NCBI RefSeq assembly: GCF_037176765.1
Contig: NC_090023.1
Coordinates: 216,688,506 to 216,752,505 of the forward strand
Source of the DNA: Anolis sagrei
Lineage: Eukaryota > Chordata > Lepidosauria > Squamata > Anolidae
Length of the DNA: 64,000 nucleotides
Reading direction: 5' to 3'
The number at the start of each line of letters is the position of its first letter. Positions within the stretch are counted from its first letter, which is position 1. The notes beneath the pieces were generated by a model that saw only the letters and a list, made by a program, of their open reading frames with translations, was not told the DNA's origin and did not search any database. This document shows positions 45,101-57,100 of this stretch, one piece after another. The position numbers were made by a program, and so were the translations under genes.

Positions 45101-48100
45101 TTGTTTGTAACTCAGAACAGGTACATTTTTTAAAATGTAACTCCAGCCATACGCATACACACACACTTTAGCTTTGGATAGCATAGGGAAGGTTTAACCC
45201 CCCCTGTGGTGTTTTTTTTCTGTCTGTGCCCCTGTTTAGAAGATTTCACCTCACTTTCTGTCTCTGTGATAACTGGATTTTGAAAAAATGGCTTGTTGTG
45301 GAAACTAGGATTGGTGGTAAGGCTTCAGTGGAGACACCTTTTCCCCATGGTAACTCTTCTAGAAATGAATTTCCCTTCCTAGTAGTAGATTTCTCTCACT
45401 TCCTGTTGTCTCAGCCCCATTCTTAACTATGAGTCATTTTAAGTTGGATGTTTGTAACTCAGGGACTGCCTGTATACTCTTTTAGAAGTGCTGGTTTCCT
45501 AGTAATAAGAAAAAAGGCATATTCTTTCATTACATTCCACAAAACTGTAATTGCTACATCTGGCATATAAATATGACTGATAAATACAAAACTCCTCACA
45601 ATATATTGGAGAATATATATTGTTCCCAAATAGCTTAGGTTTACATAACTTGATGAAATTACTCCATCTTAACTGTATTTTGTGATCCTTGGCACAAGGC
45701 ATAGGCTACTATTAAAAACACAACAAAGCATTTTAAACAGGACCCATTACAACACATTATCTATTAAAAATGTATTTCAAGAGCAGAAGCAAAAATAGTT
45801 TGCTAAATGAAACCCGAGATACAAATATATTTAAATATTTCAAAAACAGCTATATCTCTTGTATTAATTTGGTCTGTGTCTCTCGCAAAACAAAAAAAAT
45901 TGAATCCCAGAGAATCTTTAGTGACCTTAAAAAGCTGAGCAGAGTTGGAAAAAAATAGTCTCCTTCCAGCACTCTATTTCATACTTTATATAAAGTATGC
46001 ATCATAACCTTTAAGTTAAAGGTTATGTAGAAATTACTGCATTATTTTCTTTTAAAGCCTATGTAACAACAAGTATTACCCAGGCAGACAACTGGATGTA
46101 AGGATTCTCTTCTAAACTGGAGCCAAGTAACTCTACAGAATTTAACCAGCAAAAGTATCTTCTATAGCAGGCTTGTCCAATCCATGGCCCATGGACATGC
46201 AGTCCAACACAAAATCATAAACTTTCCTAAAGCATTATGAGATTTTGTGATTTTTTTGGAAGCCAGGCACAAACTTTGTAGACAACAGAATGAAATGAAA
46301 CAGAGTATGTTCCATCCAAGATACCAGCATATTAGCCATAATTCGCATTTTAACTGGAAAGGTTTAGCCAGACCTGTTCAACAATTTTATTAAAAGACCT
46401 TCTGAATTGGTCTTTTAAATTAGGATTATTATCCAAAGATGTTTTTGCTTATCTGTAGTGGTGAATAACATGAAAATTATGCAGACTTTTTTTTTTTTTT
46501 TTGCTTATCAGCTATCATTAGTGTATCTTATGTGTGGCTTAAGTCAATTCTTCTCCCAAAGTGGCCTGGGAAGCTAAAAGATTGGATACCCCTGTTTTAT
46601 ACTATCCGTGAGTCTGCCAGTAATTTGCAACAAAATTCAACCTTGTAGTAACACTGTATTTCCTCATCCGAGTCCACAACTCTCCAAGGCAGTAAAAAAA
46701 ACAACACTAAATAATGAACCTTGAAAAAAATAAAGGGAACAGTTTTTTTGCTGATGGGCTTGTCCAAACAACAATATTGTGCTCAAGAATGGTCAATGAA
46801 TTTAGGTTACCTCATCTTTAGGAAAATAGGGTCTGATGGTGTAGACTTTGGAAGTAGGAGTCAGAGGAGGTGGCTGAAAAAAGAGATCATTTGCTCCTTC
46901 GATAGGCAGCAAACGCTGTGAAAACAAAGAGTCAGTGTAAGTGTTTGAGAAGCACGATGCTATACATTCTTGGGCGTGCACTGCAGACTCCCAAGTTAAT
47001 TTTTGCTACTGCAGGTACCCCAGAGGGAGGGAGGGTTTTGCAGGCTTTACAAATGTAAGGACCACTTTGCCATTCTATCTGAACAGAAGTTCTTAAGAAA
47101 CACAACTTTATGGAATTTACATTAAACTCTGCTTTAGCATTATTTTACCAATTCTCATCTATGCTCTCAGCATAACATAGCCATGTCAGGAGGAAAGGTT
47201 TGGTCTGAAGAGGGTTAACTGGCCAGAGGAGACACTATCCCCAAAACAACTTGCTGACTCAATTGGCTGTGCGCAGAGAGCACCTGTGAGGGGGAAGAAA
47301 GTAAGCCTCTGAAAAATTCATGAGCAAATTAAAGTACGGAATAAACGAATCTTGAGGACTGCCTTGACAGTTGGGTTATCCAGGAACAAAAGTACCCTTT
47401 TTGGTTTCAGATAGCACTAGAATACACAGCACCATGATCGCTTTGCTCATGGAGTTCTCATTGGCAGGCAAGCAGGCGCGCATTGTGCAATTGCGGGCGC
47501 AGATAAAAACGCTGTGCGACCTGCAAAGAAACAATGTGAAATGTACAACTAAAGCCGCTGCGCTTCGCAGGCGCGTGGGAATGGCAGCATCTCCTTGGGA
47601 TATTACTGTAGAAATGGGAGGAAAATTATTTTAAAAACAAAGCTGTCAGGCAGTTTGGGTTTGGGACCAGCAAGCCTTCGGCAGACCAAGCCTTCCAGCC
47701 CTCAGATGCGCAATAAAAGATTTCTCAAACAAAGACAATGTCATTCAGTTGTGAATTCATATTGATACCTGGAACTCTCCTGCTAGACCACCTCTAAAGG
47801 CCCAGGGTTCTTGGTCTCCACTTAAGAACTGTGCTGAAGATTGACTACGACACCCTGTGGAGATCAGATCCAAGCGGAGAACGTTACGAGAGGGGGATTG
47901 TCCTGAGACACTAAAATGACCAACAAACTAACATACACTTTGTGGGAAAAGCTCTCTAACTGAACTATAATCCAAGAAGCTGCATGGCTGTAATAATGTC
48001 ACACAGTGGTAAAGATTAATATTTCCTAGGTGATGTGCTTTTTATTAAATAAATCAAAATAATTTTACATGGAGAGTCTTAGAGAGCAGACAGTCCAATA

Positions 48101-51100
48101 CTGCTATGATGCCCCATTCTATACAGTTACAGGAGACATACAAAGGGTAACTTTGCTCCATTGTTTTCTTCACTAAGAACACTGGGAAATTTTATCGAAG
48201 AAGAAAACAGACATCCAGTGTAACCAAGTAAGCAATGACTATTAATTAGCCATTATTACAGCCCTTTAACAATACTTGGACCTGTCTGAAGTCACATTTT
48301 CATACTTGTAGGATCTTGCCAGAAAACTAGGTTTGGTACAAGATAAAATAGCCCAAACAGCTATGCAGAACAGAGGTCTCTTTTATAAAAGAGATTACTT
48401 ATGTACTGCAACCACATAATACAGCATACAAGTTACCAATAAAGGCAACAATGGTCTATAATATAATATTTTCCTTTCCCCATCCTCAACTATGTCAGGA
48501 ATGCTACAATTATACAGCTTTGCTAAGGACTTCAAAGCCCTTTGCACCATTTCTTAAGAACCCAGCTATAGTATTTAATAAAGGCTTGGACGTGGTGACA
48601 GTTTAGCTAGCCAAGCTATAAAACCATTAGCATAACTAACATCTCTGAGAGGGGAGAGACAGGTGAAGTTAAGTGACCTGCCTAGTCTTCTGATAAGATA
48701 AGCTGCGCAAGTTTGCTTCTTCTTGTAGAGAGCGATCTACTTCCTGTTCAAGTAACAATCTCAGATCAGTACAGTCGGATGTGTCATGCTAGCCAGGCAG
48801 TCTCAAAGCGAACCAAGCTGGATATTGATGTTTACTATCAAATTATGAAACAGTCTTTAATACAGCAAGTCTAAGATGACCCCAAACATGCCTGTTTGAG
48901 TTTCAGCTGTTCCATTTCAGAGTTTCCCATGTAGAAAGACTCTGTTACAATACCCTTTCAACTGGTAACTTGGGGTACTTCTCCTTTGAGACTACACTGT
49001 TACTAGCACTCCAACTATTACACACTTTATAGAGCTGCATGAATGAAGAGCTGTATGAATGAAAATCAAGAGTTAATGCCTATGTCGCTGCGCAAATGTG
49101 ACTTCAGCCCATGCCTACCGCCCTTAAACTGAGCTGCCTCACAGACAGAACCTTCCCATCTTAAAAATTATTTATCACGACACGCTGAAAGCATCTGGCG
49201 TGGTCCATCCAATAGCAGCAGACGCTTGTGCTGAAGATTCTCCCATCTGCACACATTGGGGAAGAAGACAGTAGAAGGCATTAGTAATCCATAGTAGTAG
49301 TATCCACACTAGTTATATAAACTGAATGCTAGCTGGATTGTAAGATAGGGTAAGGAGATCAGCCTTCAGTGGACCACTCTGCATATCAACTTTCAGTGTC
49401 TAAACCACTCTGACTGTTTCCTGTGTATTTATATCAAGTGACATTCATGTTTCATGGCAATACAAGTGATGTCATTAAAAATATCATTGTCTCAACCATA
49501 AGCAAGACAAGATTTTAATCAACACAATTCAATGAACTATGGAGATTTGTAAATAAATATATCAATAAAATATAAAATGTAATGAATCTAAAATGTACTG
49601 AATCTATTACTGATCAGTGTCAAAGATCAAAAGTCCTCTTGAATGGAAGAGGCCATCTTTAAGGCAGAAATAACAAGCACCACATGAGAATTTAAGCCTC
49701 CAAAGTATCTATTTGGGAGATGAATACTGTGGCAGTTCTCAGTCTGAACGTCTACAGACCTGATCATTCCTTTGGGAAACCACTGCAAATCCCTTGTGAG
49801 TGTAAGACAGCTTAAAATATCTCACTATTCAAGGGACATTCAATTTTTAACGCAATGGTTTAAATAACTTTAAACGTTGGGCATAATGGACTTAGAGAGG
49901 CACTTCCAAAAAGTAAGATATAGCACCCCACTTACGATACTTCAAAATGAAGTAAGCCAGCCCTACAGTGTGTGGGAGATCTTATTCCCTTTCTGCTTGC
50001 TGGAGCACTAGCCATTTGCTTCAAAATTTTGCAAAGACAGAACTACTGACTTCAGATAAAATAGGGAAATTTTGCCATGCCTGAAAAAGTTATTTGTACA
50101 TACAGTAAATATATACTCTATATTCCTATGAAATTATCTGATGTACTAGGTACACCAATTTCATCCTATCTAGACAGAGGCACAAAGGGCACCAGAGTGC
50201 TGTAGATGTGAATTTAGAAACAATTCAATCTACTCTTTCAAACAAAGTTAACTTTTAAAATAGTTCTTATTTTTTTAAAAAAAATCAAAATTGCAGTATA
50301 AATCACTGGCCCAGCAAGTTGAGATACAAGCTCATACCTCAGAATGAATATGCACTTTAATGTCACCTATTTATTTACCAAGATCTCTTATGTATGAGTC
50401 TAAAGAAGTTCTTGTTTTCACTTAAGTGCTGCACCCAGGCTTGTCTATGAAACTCCACTAAGCCTGTACATTGGCTTTAGCAGATAATAGTGCCTCTCAG
50501 TCTCCCTCGCCACCTTGGTTTAATTCTGTGTATGTATGTGTGTGTGCGCGTATCTCAATTAGAATAAATGGTTCTAAGTCCACTGATTCTAGACATGCCC
50601 TTTGCCTTCTATGCCTTGAAATATTACTGCCCTTGTTCCAACAGAATATTATGTATTTTCAGGGTAGTCAGGAAGTCCCTTTGGGGCTCAAGAAACTACA
50701 GAAATTTAAATCTGTAAACAAGAAATTACACCTGTTAAGACTAAGTGATGTCTCATTTCCCAATTTTACAATAGGGGCTATTGGCTGATACTAATTTTCT
50801 TTTCCTTTCTTATATGTAACCTATGATTCACCCACTCAGACTAAGGAAAAAGAAAGAACTCACTACAAAGTAATGGGTTGGCCCAAATTGCAAACCTATT
50901 CTAAGCCTTAAATTCTTAATAATTTCCCTTGTTAGATGGAGGCAATATTCCTACTACATAAATGCTGTATACACTAGGCCAGGGGTCCTCAAACTTTTTA
51001 AACAGAGGTCCAGGTCATAGTCCCCAAAATTGTTGGAGGGCCGGATTATAATTTGAAAAAAACATGAATGAATTCCTATGCACACTGCACATATCTTATT

Positions 51101-54100
51101 TGTAGTGCATAAAAATAATACACTAATTAAAATGAAGAACAATTTTAACAAATATAAACTTATTAGTATTTCAGTGGGATGTGTGGGCCTGCTTTTAGCT
51201 GATGAGATAGTATTATTGTTGTTGTTGTTGTGTGCTTTCAAGTAGTTTCAGACTTAGGTTGACCCTTCGCGAGGGCCGAGTAAATGACCTTGGAGGGCCG
51301 TATCCGGCTCCCAGGCCTTAGTTTGAGGACCCCTGCACTAGGCCCTCAAGTTTTTTGCTAGAACCTCAAAGTTTTAAATATGCTTTAGATCTTTTTGCTG
51401 AATTATCAACTATATGCAACCGGAGATAACCTGGTAACTAACCCAAGACTATGAACATATATAATGTCCAATAAATATGTATGATATATCACACCTTAAG
51501 TGATCCAGAAACTGTAGGCTGATCCAGTATAGTGGAATGTGTTTACTATGGCATTTGCGACAACTACAGAAATTGTGACAAGAAACCATTAGCTTTGCTG
51601 CCTGCTGTGTACATCAAGCAAGTCCACAGCATATTCCTTACAGCTGGATTGAAACCTGAAAGTGAAATGAAGTCACTAGAGGAACCCAGGCCATGCTGGT
51701 GCTGTTCAAAAAAAGATATAATTTTAAAAAGGCTGCAGACAAAAAAGGGCTCTCAATTTTTCTTCAGGGGTCATCAGCCTAGCATGAAACCAGACGTGAG
51801 CTCTGAAACTTCTTACCCTTGCCCCAAATCAAGTATCTTGTAACTGTCAAAGCAAATCATTTTGCACCAGAATAGCCTTATGCTAAAGCTCGCATGCGCA
51901 GAGAAAGGGCTAAGAGGCTCGGCTCCCTCTTGGCCAGGCCCACTGAAAGGTGACATCTGCAATTGTTCTGTTGAAGACAGCAATAACGTTATTTAGACAG
52001 AGCAAGCAGCATATAGCTATGATAGAGTCACATTTCATAGTGTCAATTCCAATTTTGCAACAAGGCCAGAAAGTACTGCATGAGATAATCCAGTGTGCAT
52101 TCAGTTTGAGTCAACACTCATGTTTCAGAGATCAATATTTAGGTTCATTAGCCCAAGGGAAAAAATCAGAACCAAATATTCACTGTGGGGCTATTATAAC
52201 TTTTGATGTGGCCTTATAGTGAAGTAAGTATAGCAAGTGTGAATAGAAATAGGAAAAGGATTTAAGATCAAACTGACCAAAGTATCCAAATTTTTGACAG
52301 TTTCTTTTTTTCCCGTGGGCTAAAAAGAAGCAATCACATATGCTAGTTGCAACTATAACTGGTTTCTAAAGAACATACCTAGCCACTGCACAAAAGATTT
52401 CACCATTGACATGATGCTCTTGATGTCCCAGACATATGAGTACATATCGTAGAGGATTGTCCGGTTGGCACAGTTGGAAAGACGAGTGAACATGCCCATC
52501 ACCAAGTTACACATCTCTTCAAACTTGGCAGCTCGAGCACGCCATTCTTCAATCTAATGAAGAAGATTAACATTTATTCTTTCAAATTTCAATTTTGAAG
52601 TCAAAGATTGTCATAAAGTGACTAAATGTACACATCAAATTCCATTTTTTCTATAAGCAAGACTTATGGAGACATTGAGACTAGTACCATATTTATTACC
52701 ATATTCAGAGCCATGTGACCAGAGTATCTCACACATCCAAAAGAATGAAGACATATTTTATGATGCAAGATATACGGATACCATGTTATAACCTACTGCA
52801 AGCTCTTGATATCCGCTGAGTTTTGCTCCAGGACCCCCATGGCTACAAAAAAATCAGTGGATATTCAAATCTCATTGAATACAATGGTGTAGGGAAATGG
52901 CATTCATTATATAAAATGACGTAAGTTTGTCCTTGGATTTTAAAAAAATATTTTTAAGTTTTGGATGCTGCAATCCATGGATGAAGAGGGTTGACTGTTC
53001 TAACCTTTACAGGCATTTTAGCTTGTATAATGCATTTTGTGTATTTTACTTGGCCCGATAAAATTATCAGATTTGGGATTTTGTTGAATTTTGCTGTATG
53101 GCCAACTAACCTACCCCAAATATGTTTTATACAGATCCAGGTCAGTAACGTATTTACTTTATTATTTTATTCAATTTTTAATACAAAATTAATTGCACTT
53201 AAAATAAAACACCCACTCACCTTTTCAGAATCTTTTCCTTTGCAATTCACACTAACAACACTACTATTTGCTCTGAGCCACTGGAACTCTCGTAACATTT
53301 GTGCCCCTTTGGGCCCATGTTCATATGGGAGATAGAACAAGTCTGCAAGTAACTGTAGGTCTTCCAGAGTCACTGGCTCTGCTTCATATAATGGCTTCTC
53401 ATGGGGACCAGGAATGAATTGCTCCTTGTTCATTTGCTCATCTGTCTGCATAGGTGCAACATCACTACCACAATCATCCTGCATTGACATCTCAGGAGAT
53501 TTTGATTCAGCCATGCTTTCTTTATCGGTGTCCATTGGTTTTAGTTCCTCTGACATTTTTGCTTCAGCAATGTCAGTCAATATTTGATTTATATTCTTAT
53601 CAGTGTCCTCTTGCTTTTCCACCACCATATCCATCGGTTCATCATCCAGTTGCTTCTTCTCTTCCTCTTTGACCAGAGCCTGAGACTCATCACTCAGTGC
53701 AGTCGCTTGAGTCATTATAGGCTCTTGGTAAACTGTTGTTACTACTGTGGTGGAATTTAAAGCAGATGGTGCAACCAGAGGAACAGCCACAACACTTGTT
53801 TTAGCTCCACTGTGAGCCACCTGCCGACCTGTAAACAAAGAGAAGATTCAGACTCAATTCAACCCTATGAACTATTTCACAGAACCTTTTCCTTGCATCT
53901 GAATGATATGTTTACAAACACCATACCCCAACATGTGTAAAATCGTGTAAATGTGACACATTGACGCCTATTTTGAAGAGGCCCGACAGATAATTGTGAA
54001 ATTCACAAGAATGCATGAATTTCTGAAACAGAAGCAAATTAATATTCAGGTCGATCCTTTAAAGGTAGAACTTTCACTTACATTGTCAACAAAAATGAAT

Positions 54101-57100
54101 GCTGTTTTAAGTGGTAATTACATGTTATTAAAGAACATGGCTAACAAAATGGTGTCATATACATATTTCTTTCCTTTAGGATACTAATACAAAGACTTGC
54201 TACTATAACCAATTTTTGCTTGCACTTGAACAATACCGATTTCATCAAAGTTTTCAGGACAATATAAAAGCAAACATAATTTTGAATTGTTTAAAACTAA
54301 AATAATGTATCTGTGCATTTTGGAATTGAAACAATAATGCTTTGCAGAAATATTTTCTGCAATTTCTTTGAAGGGTCTGAAAGCTACTTTTCCAATTGTT
54401 TCAAAGCTTCTATTGTAGTGAAACTATAGGTCTCACTCACTGCTGTACTGGTGAGGTACTGCAAATTCTTGCAGCCACTCTGTTAGTGACAACTTCAAGG
54501 CCATCTGCGGACTGTAGAGAACATCTGTTTCAATATCTTCATCACTCCCTTCATTCTCCAGTTTAATCTGGATTGAAACTGTACTGTCTTCTGTGTCAGC
54601 TGTAACGAATGTCAAGAAAAGAATATATTGGTAAGACAAATGCATGAATGTCATGGATATTATTCAAAGATGAAAAGTAAACATAGTTTTGTAACTTATC
54701 AAGTCATGAGAATAATCTAAACAAAGAACATACATTAGCATTCTTTTAAAATAAGTTCATGCAAGTACTGTGGTTTGGCCTTGCTACTGAAATGTATGTA
54801 ATTTTTTTAAAAACTGACTACATAATCTCTACCACAAAGCAACTGGAGGTGACATTTGCTCAAGATTAACAAGTCTACAACCTGCACAACTTAATGTTGT
54901 CCACACTTTTCAATTACAGTCAGCCCCCCACTTTCATGAATTTGATTATCAGTGGATTACTGTATTTAATCGCACAATAGTTGTCAGTACACAATAGTCA
55001 CACACCCTTTTGCAAAAGGCAAAAACGGCACCAAAAGAAGGCCAGTGGGGGAGGGAAATGAACCCCCTCCGGGGGGGGGGGGGGAGTACAACTATGTGAG
55101 GAAATATGTTCCCATTTCTGCTTCCTGCCCTACACCACTTTAAAAGGGACTATAAGCCTTGCGAATTCCTATGAAAAATGACATAAGGTAGCAGCAGAGG
55201 CTGTGTATGGGGGTGGAGTGGCAATGAAAGGCATAGAAAAATTGTGTGAAATCCTACAATGAAGCTATTTTTACTACATTAACACTGCTTTTAAAAAACA
55301 GGAATAAGCAAATTACTATATCTTCCTATCAATCTAGTTGCCTGTTTAAGAGAGTCTAGAACAAAATCACATTTTCTAAAACAAGCCATTTGCTTTGAAG
55401 TAGAAATTTCACTTTAGGATGCACAGTATTCTATAAGGATTGTTTTCCAATATAGTTTACATCATATAATCTACTTACTCATTACAACATCTTTCCTCAC
55501 TCCATTCATATTAGATTTGTACCAGGTTGCAAGAGTGTGAATAGCAACAAAGTTGGTTTCAAATTCACAGTTTGGATTGGTCAGGACTCCCTTTAAACGT
55601 GGGATGAGTTCTGTAGATCGACCTTTATACGGCCCAAGAAACAATCTTTTCTGATCATAGTCATTAGCATGAATGTTGTCCCAAATGACTGGAGCTCTGC
55701 GAATTATCTTAGAAACTTCTTCAATGGATTCCACAGGAATTTCTTTAGATACTACTTTGGGACCTAAATGTATATAAAAAAGGAAGATAAAAGGACAAAA
55801 AATATGATTATGAAATTATTTATACAGCGGACTAGTAAGGCTTCAACAAAGAACTACATATTTTAATGTGAAAGGTTTATTTAATGTGTGATCTTTGCTC
55901 AAATCAATCTGGAAAAAGCACAATACTCACCTGTCCATAGCACATCAATTCCAGGTAACAGCTTTTCTCCAACAGTTCGTAAATAAGGAGACTGAGCGAC
56001 ATTTGGATAGCAAAAAGTGCCACAATACTCTGGAATAACGAAAAGTATTTATAAATGAAAGGAAACACATCCCAACATTTTCAATTTTCTAAAAGTCACT
56101 AGCATAGAATCATAGAGTTGGAAGAGACCTTGTGGGCCATCCAGTCCAACCCCCTGCCGAGAAACAGGAAAACTGCATTCAAAGCATACCCGACAGATGG
56201 TCACCCAGCCTCTGTTTAAAAGCCTCCAAAGAAGGAGCCTCCACCACACTCCAGGGCAGAGAGTTCCACTGCTGAACAGCTCTCACAATCAGGAAGTTCT
56301 TCCTAATGTTCAGGTGGAATCTCCTTCCCTGTAGTTTGAAGCCATTGTTCAAGTCTCCAGGGCAGTAGAAAACAAGCTTGCTCTCTCCTCCCTATGACTT
56401 CCTCTCACATATTATTTATACATGGCTATTATATCTCCTCTCAGTCTTCTCTTCTGAAGGCTAAACATGCCCAGCTCTTTAAGCCGCTCCTCATAGGGCT
56501 TGTTCTCCAGACCCTTGATCATTTTAATCGCCCTCCTCTGGACATATTCCAGCTTGTCAACATCTCTCTTTAATTGTAATGCCCAGAATTGGACACAGTA
56601 TTCCAGGTGTGGTCTGATCAAGGAAGAACAGAGGGGTAGCATGACTCCCATGGACCTAGGTACTATACTCTTATTTGTGCAGACCAAAATCTCATTAGCT
56701 TTTAAAACTGATGCATCACTTTGTTGGCTCCCATTTAACTTGTTGTCCATGAGCTGATTTTATCCCCTACCATTTGGAGACAATCCTTGCTTTATAATGG
56801 CCTATGGAAAAGTAGCTGTAAGGAGGCTGCTCCAACTTCCTGTCCCACTAGACAGAACACTTAAGTTTAAATTGTTAGTGGTCCTGGTACTGCAGACATG
56901 AAAAGGATGCACACATGAGACCTAAACATGTTGAGCACATTCCCTGAGGTCACTGTGTGTTTCGCATAATGCAATCTATGTCAACATGCCCTGAACCTCA
57001 AAAGGCAGGCTATAAATCCTCTAAACAAACATGACACTTAGTAAGCCTTAAATAGTAGCACTAATCTTTCTTCCTTCTAAATCTTCCATGAAAAGGATGC

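Noticed and set aside
47371-47634. 87-codon open frame on the plus strand with an Ala/Arg-rich product
   Set aside because: Lies in the LTR-like CpG-rich segment; no similarity recognised and no independent sign of coding.
49142-49260. Possible alternative OGA exon after a good acceptor (CCCCAATGTGTGCAG) with some resemblance to SSAQ in exon 11
   Set aside because: True exon 11 was found at 47769-47854 with full match. The frame that fits exon 10 here ([15 protein letters not shown]...) has no similarity to OGA; likely chance.
51532-51843. 103-codon open frame on the plus strand inside OGA intron 10
   Set aside because: No recognisable domain, antisense to OGA, no splice or promoter support; length is compatible with chance.
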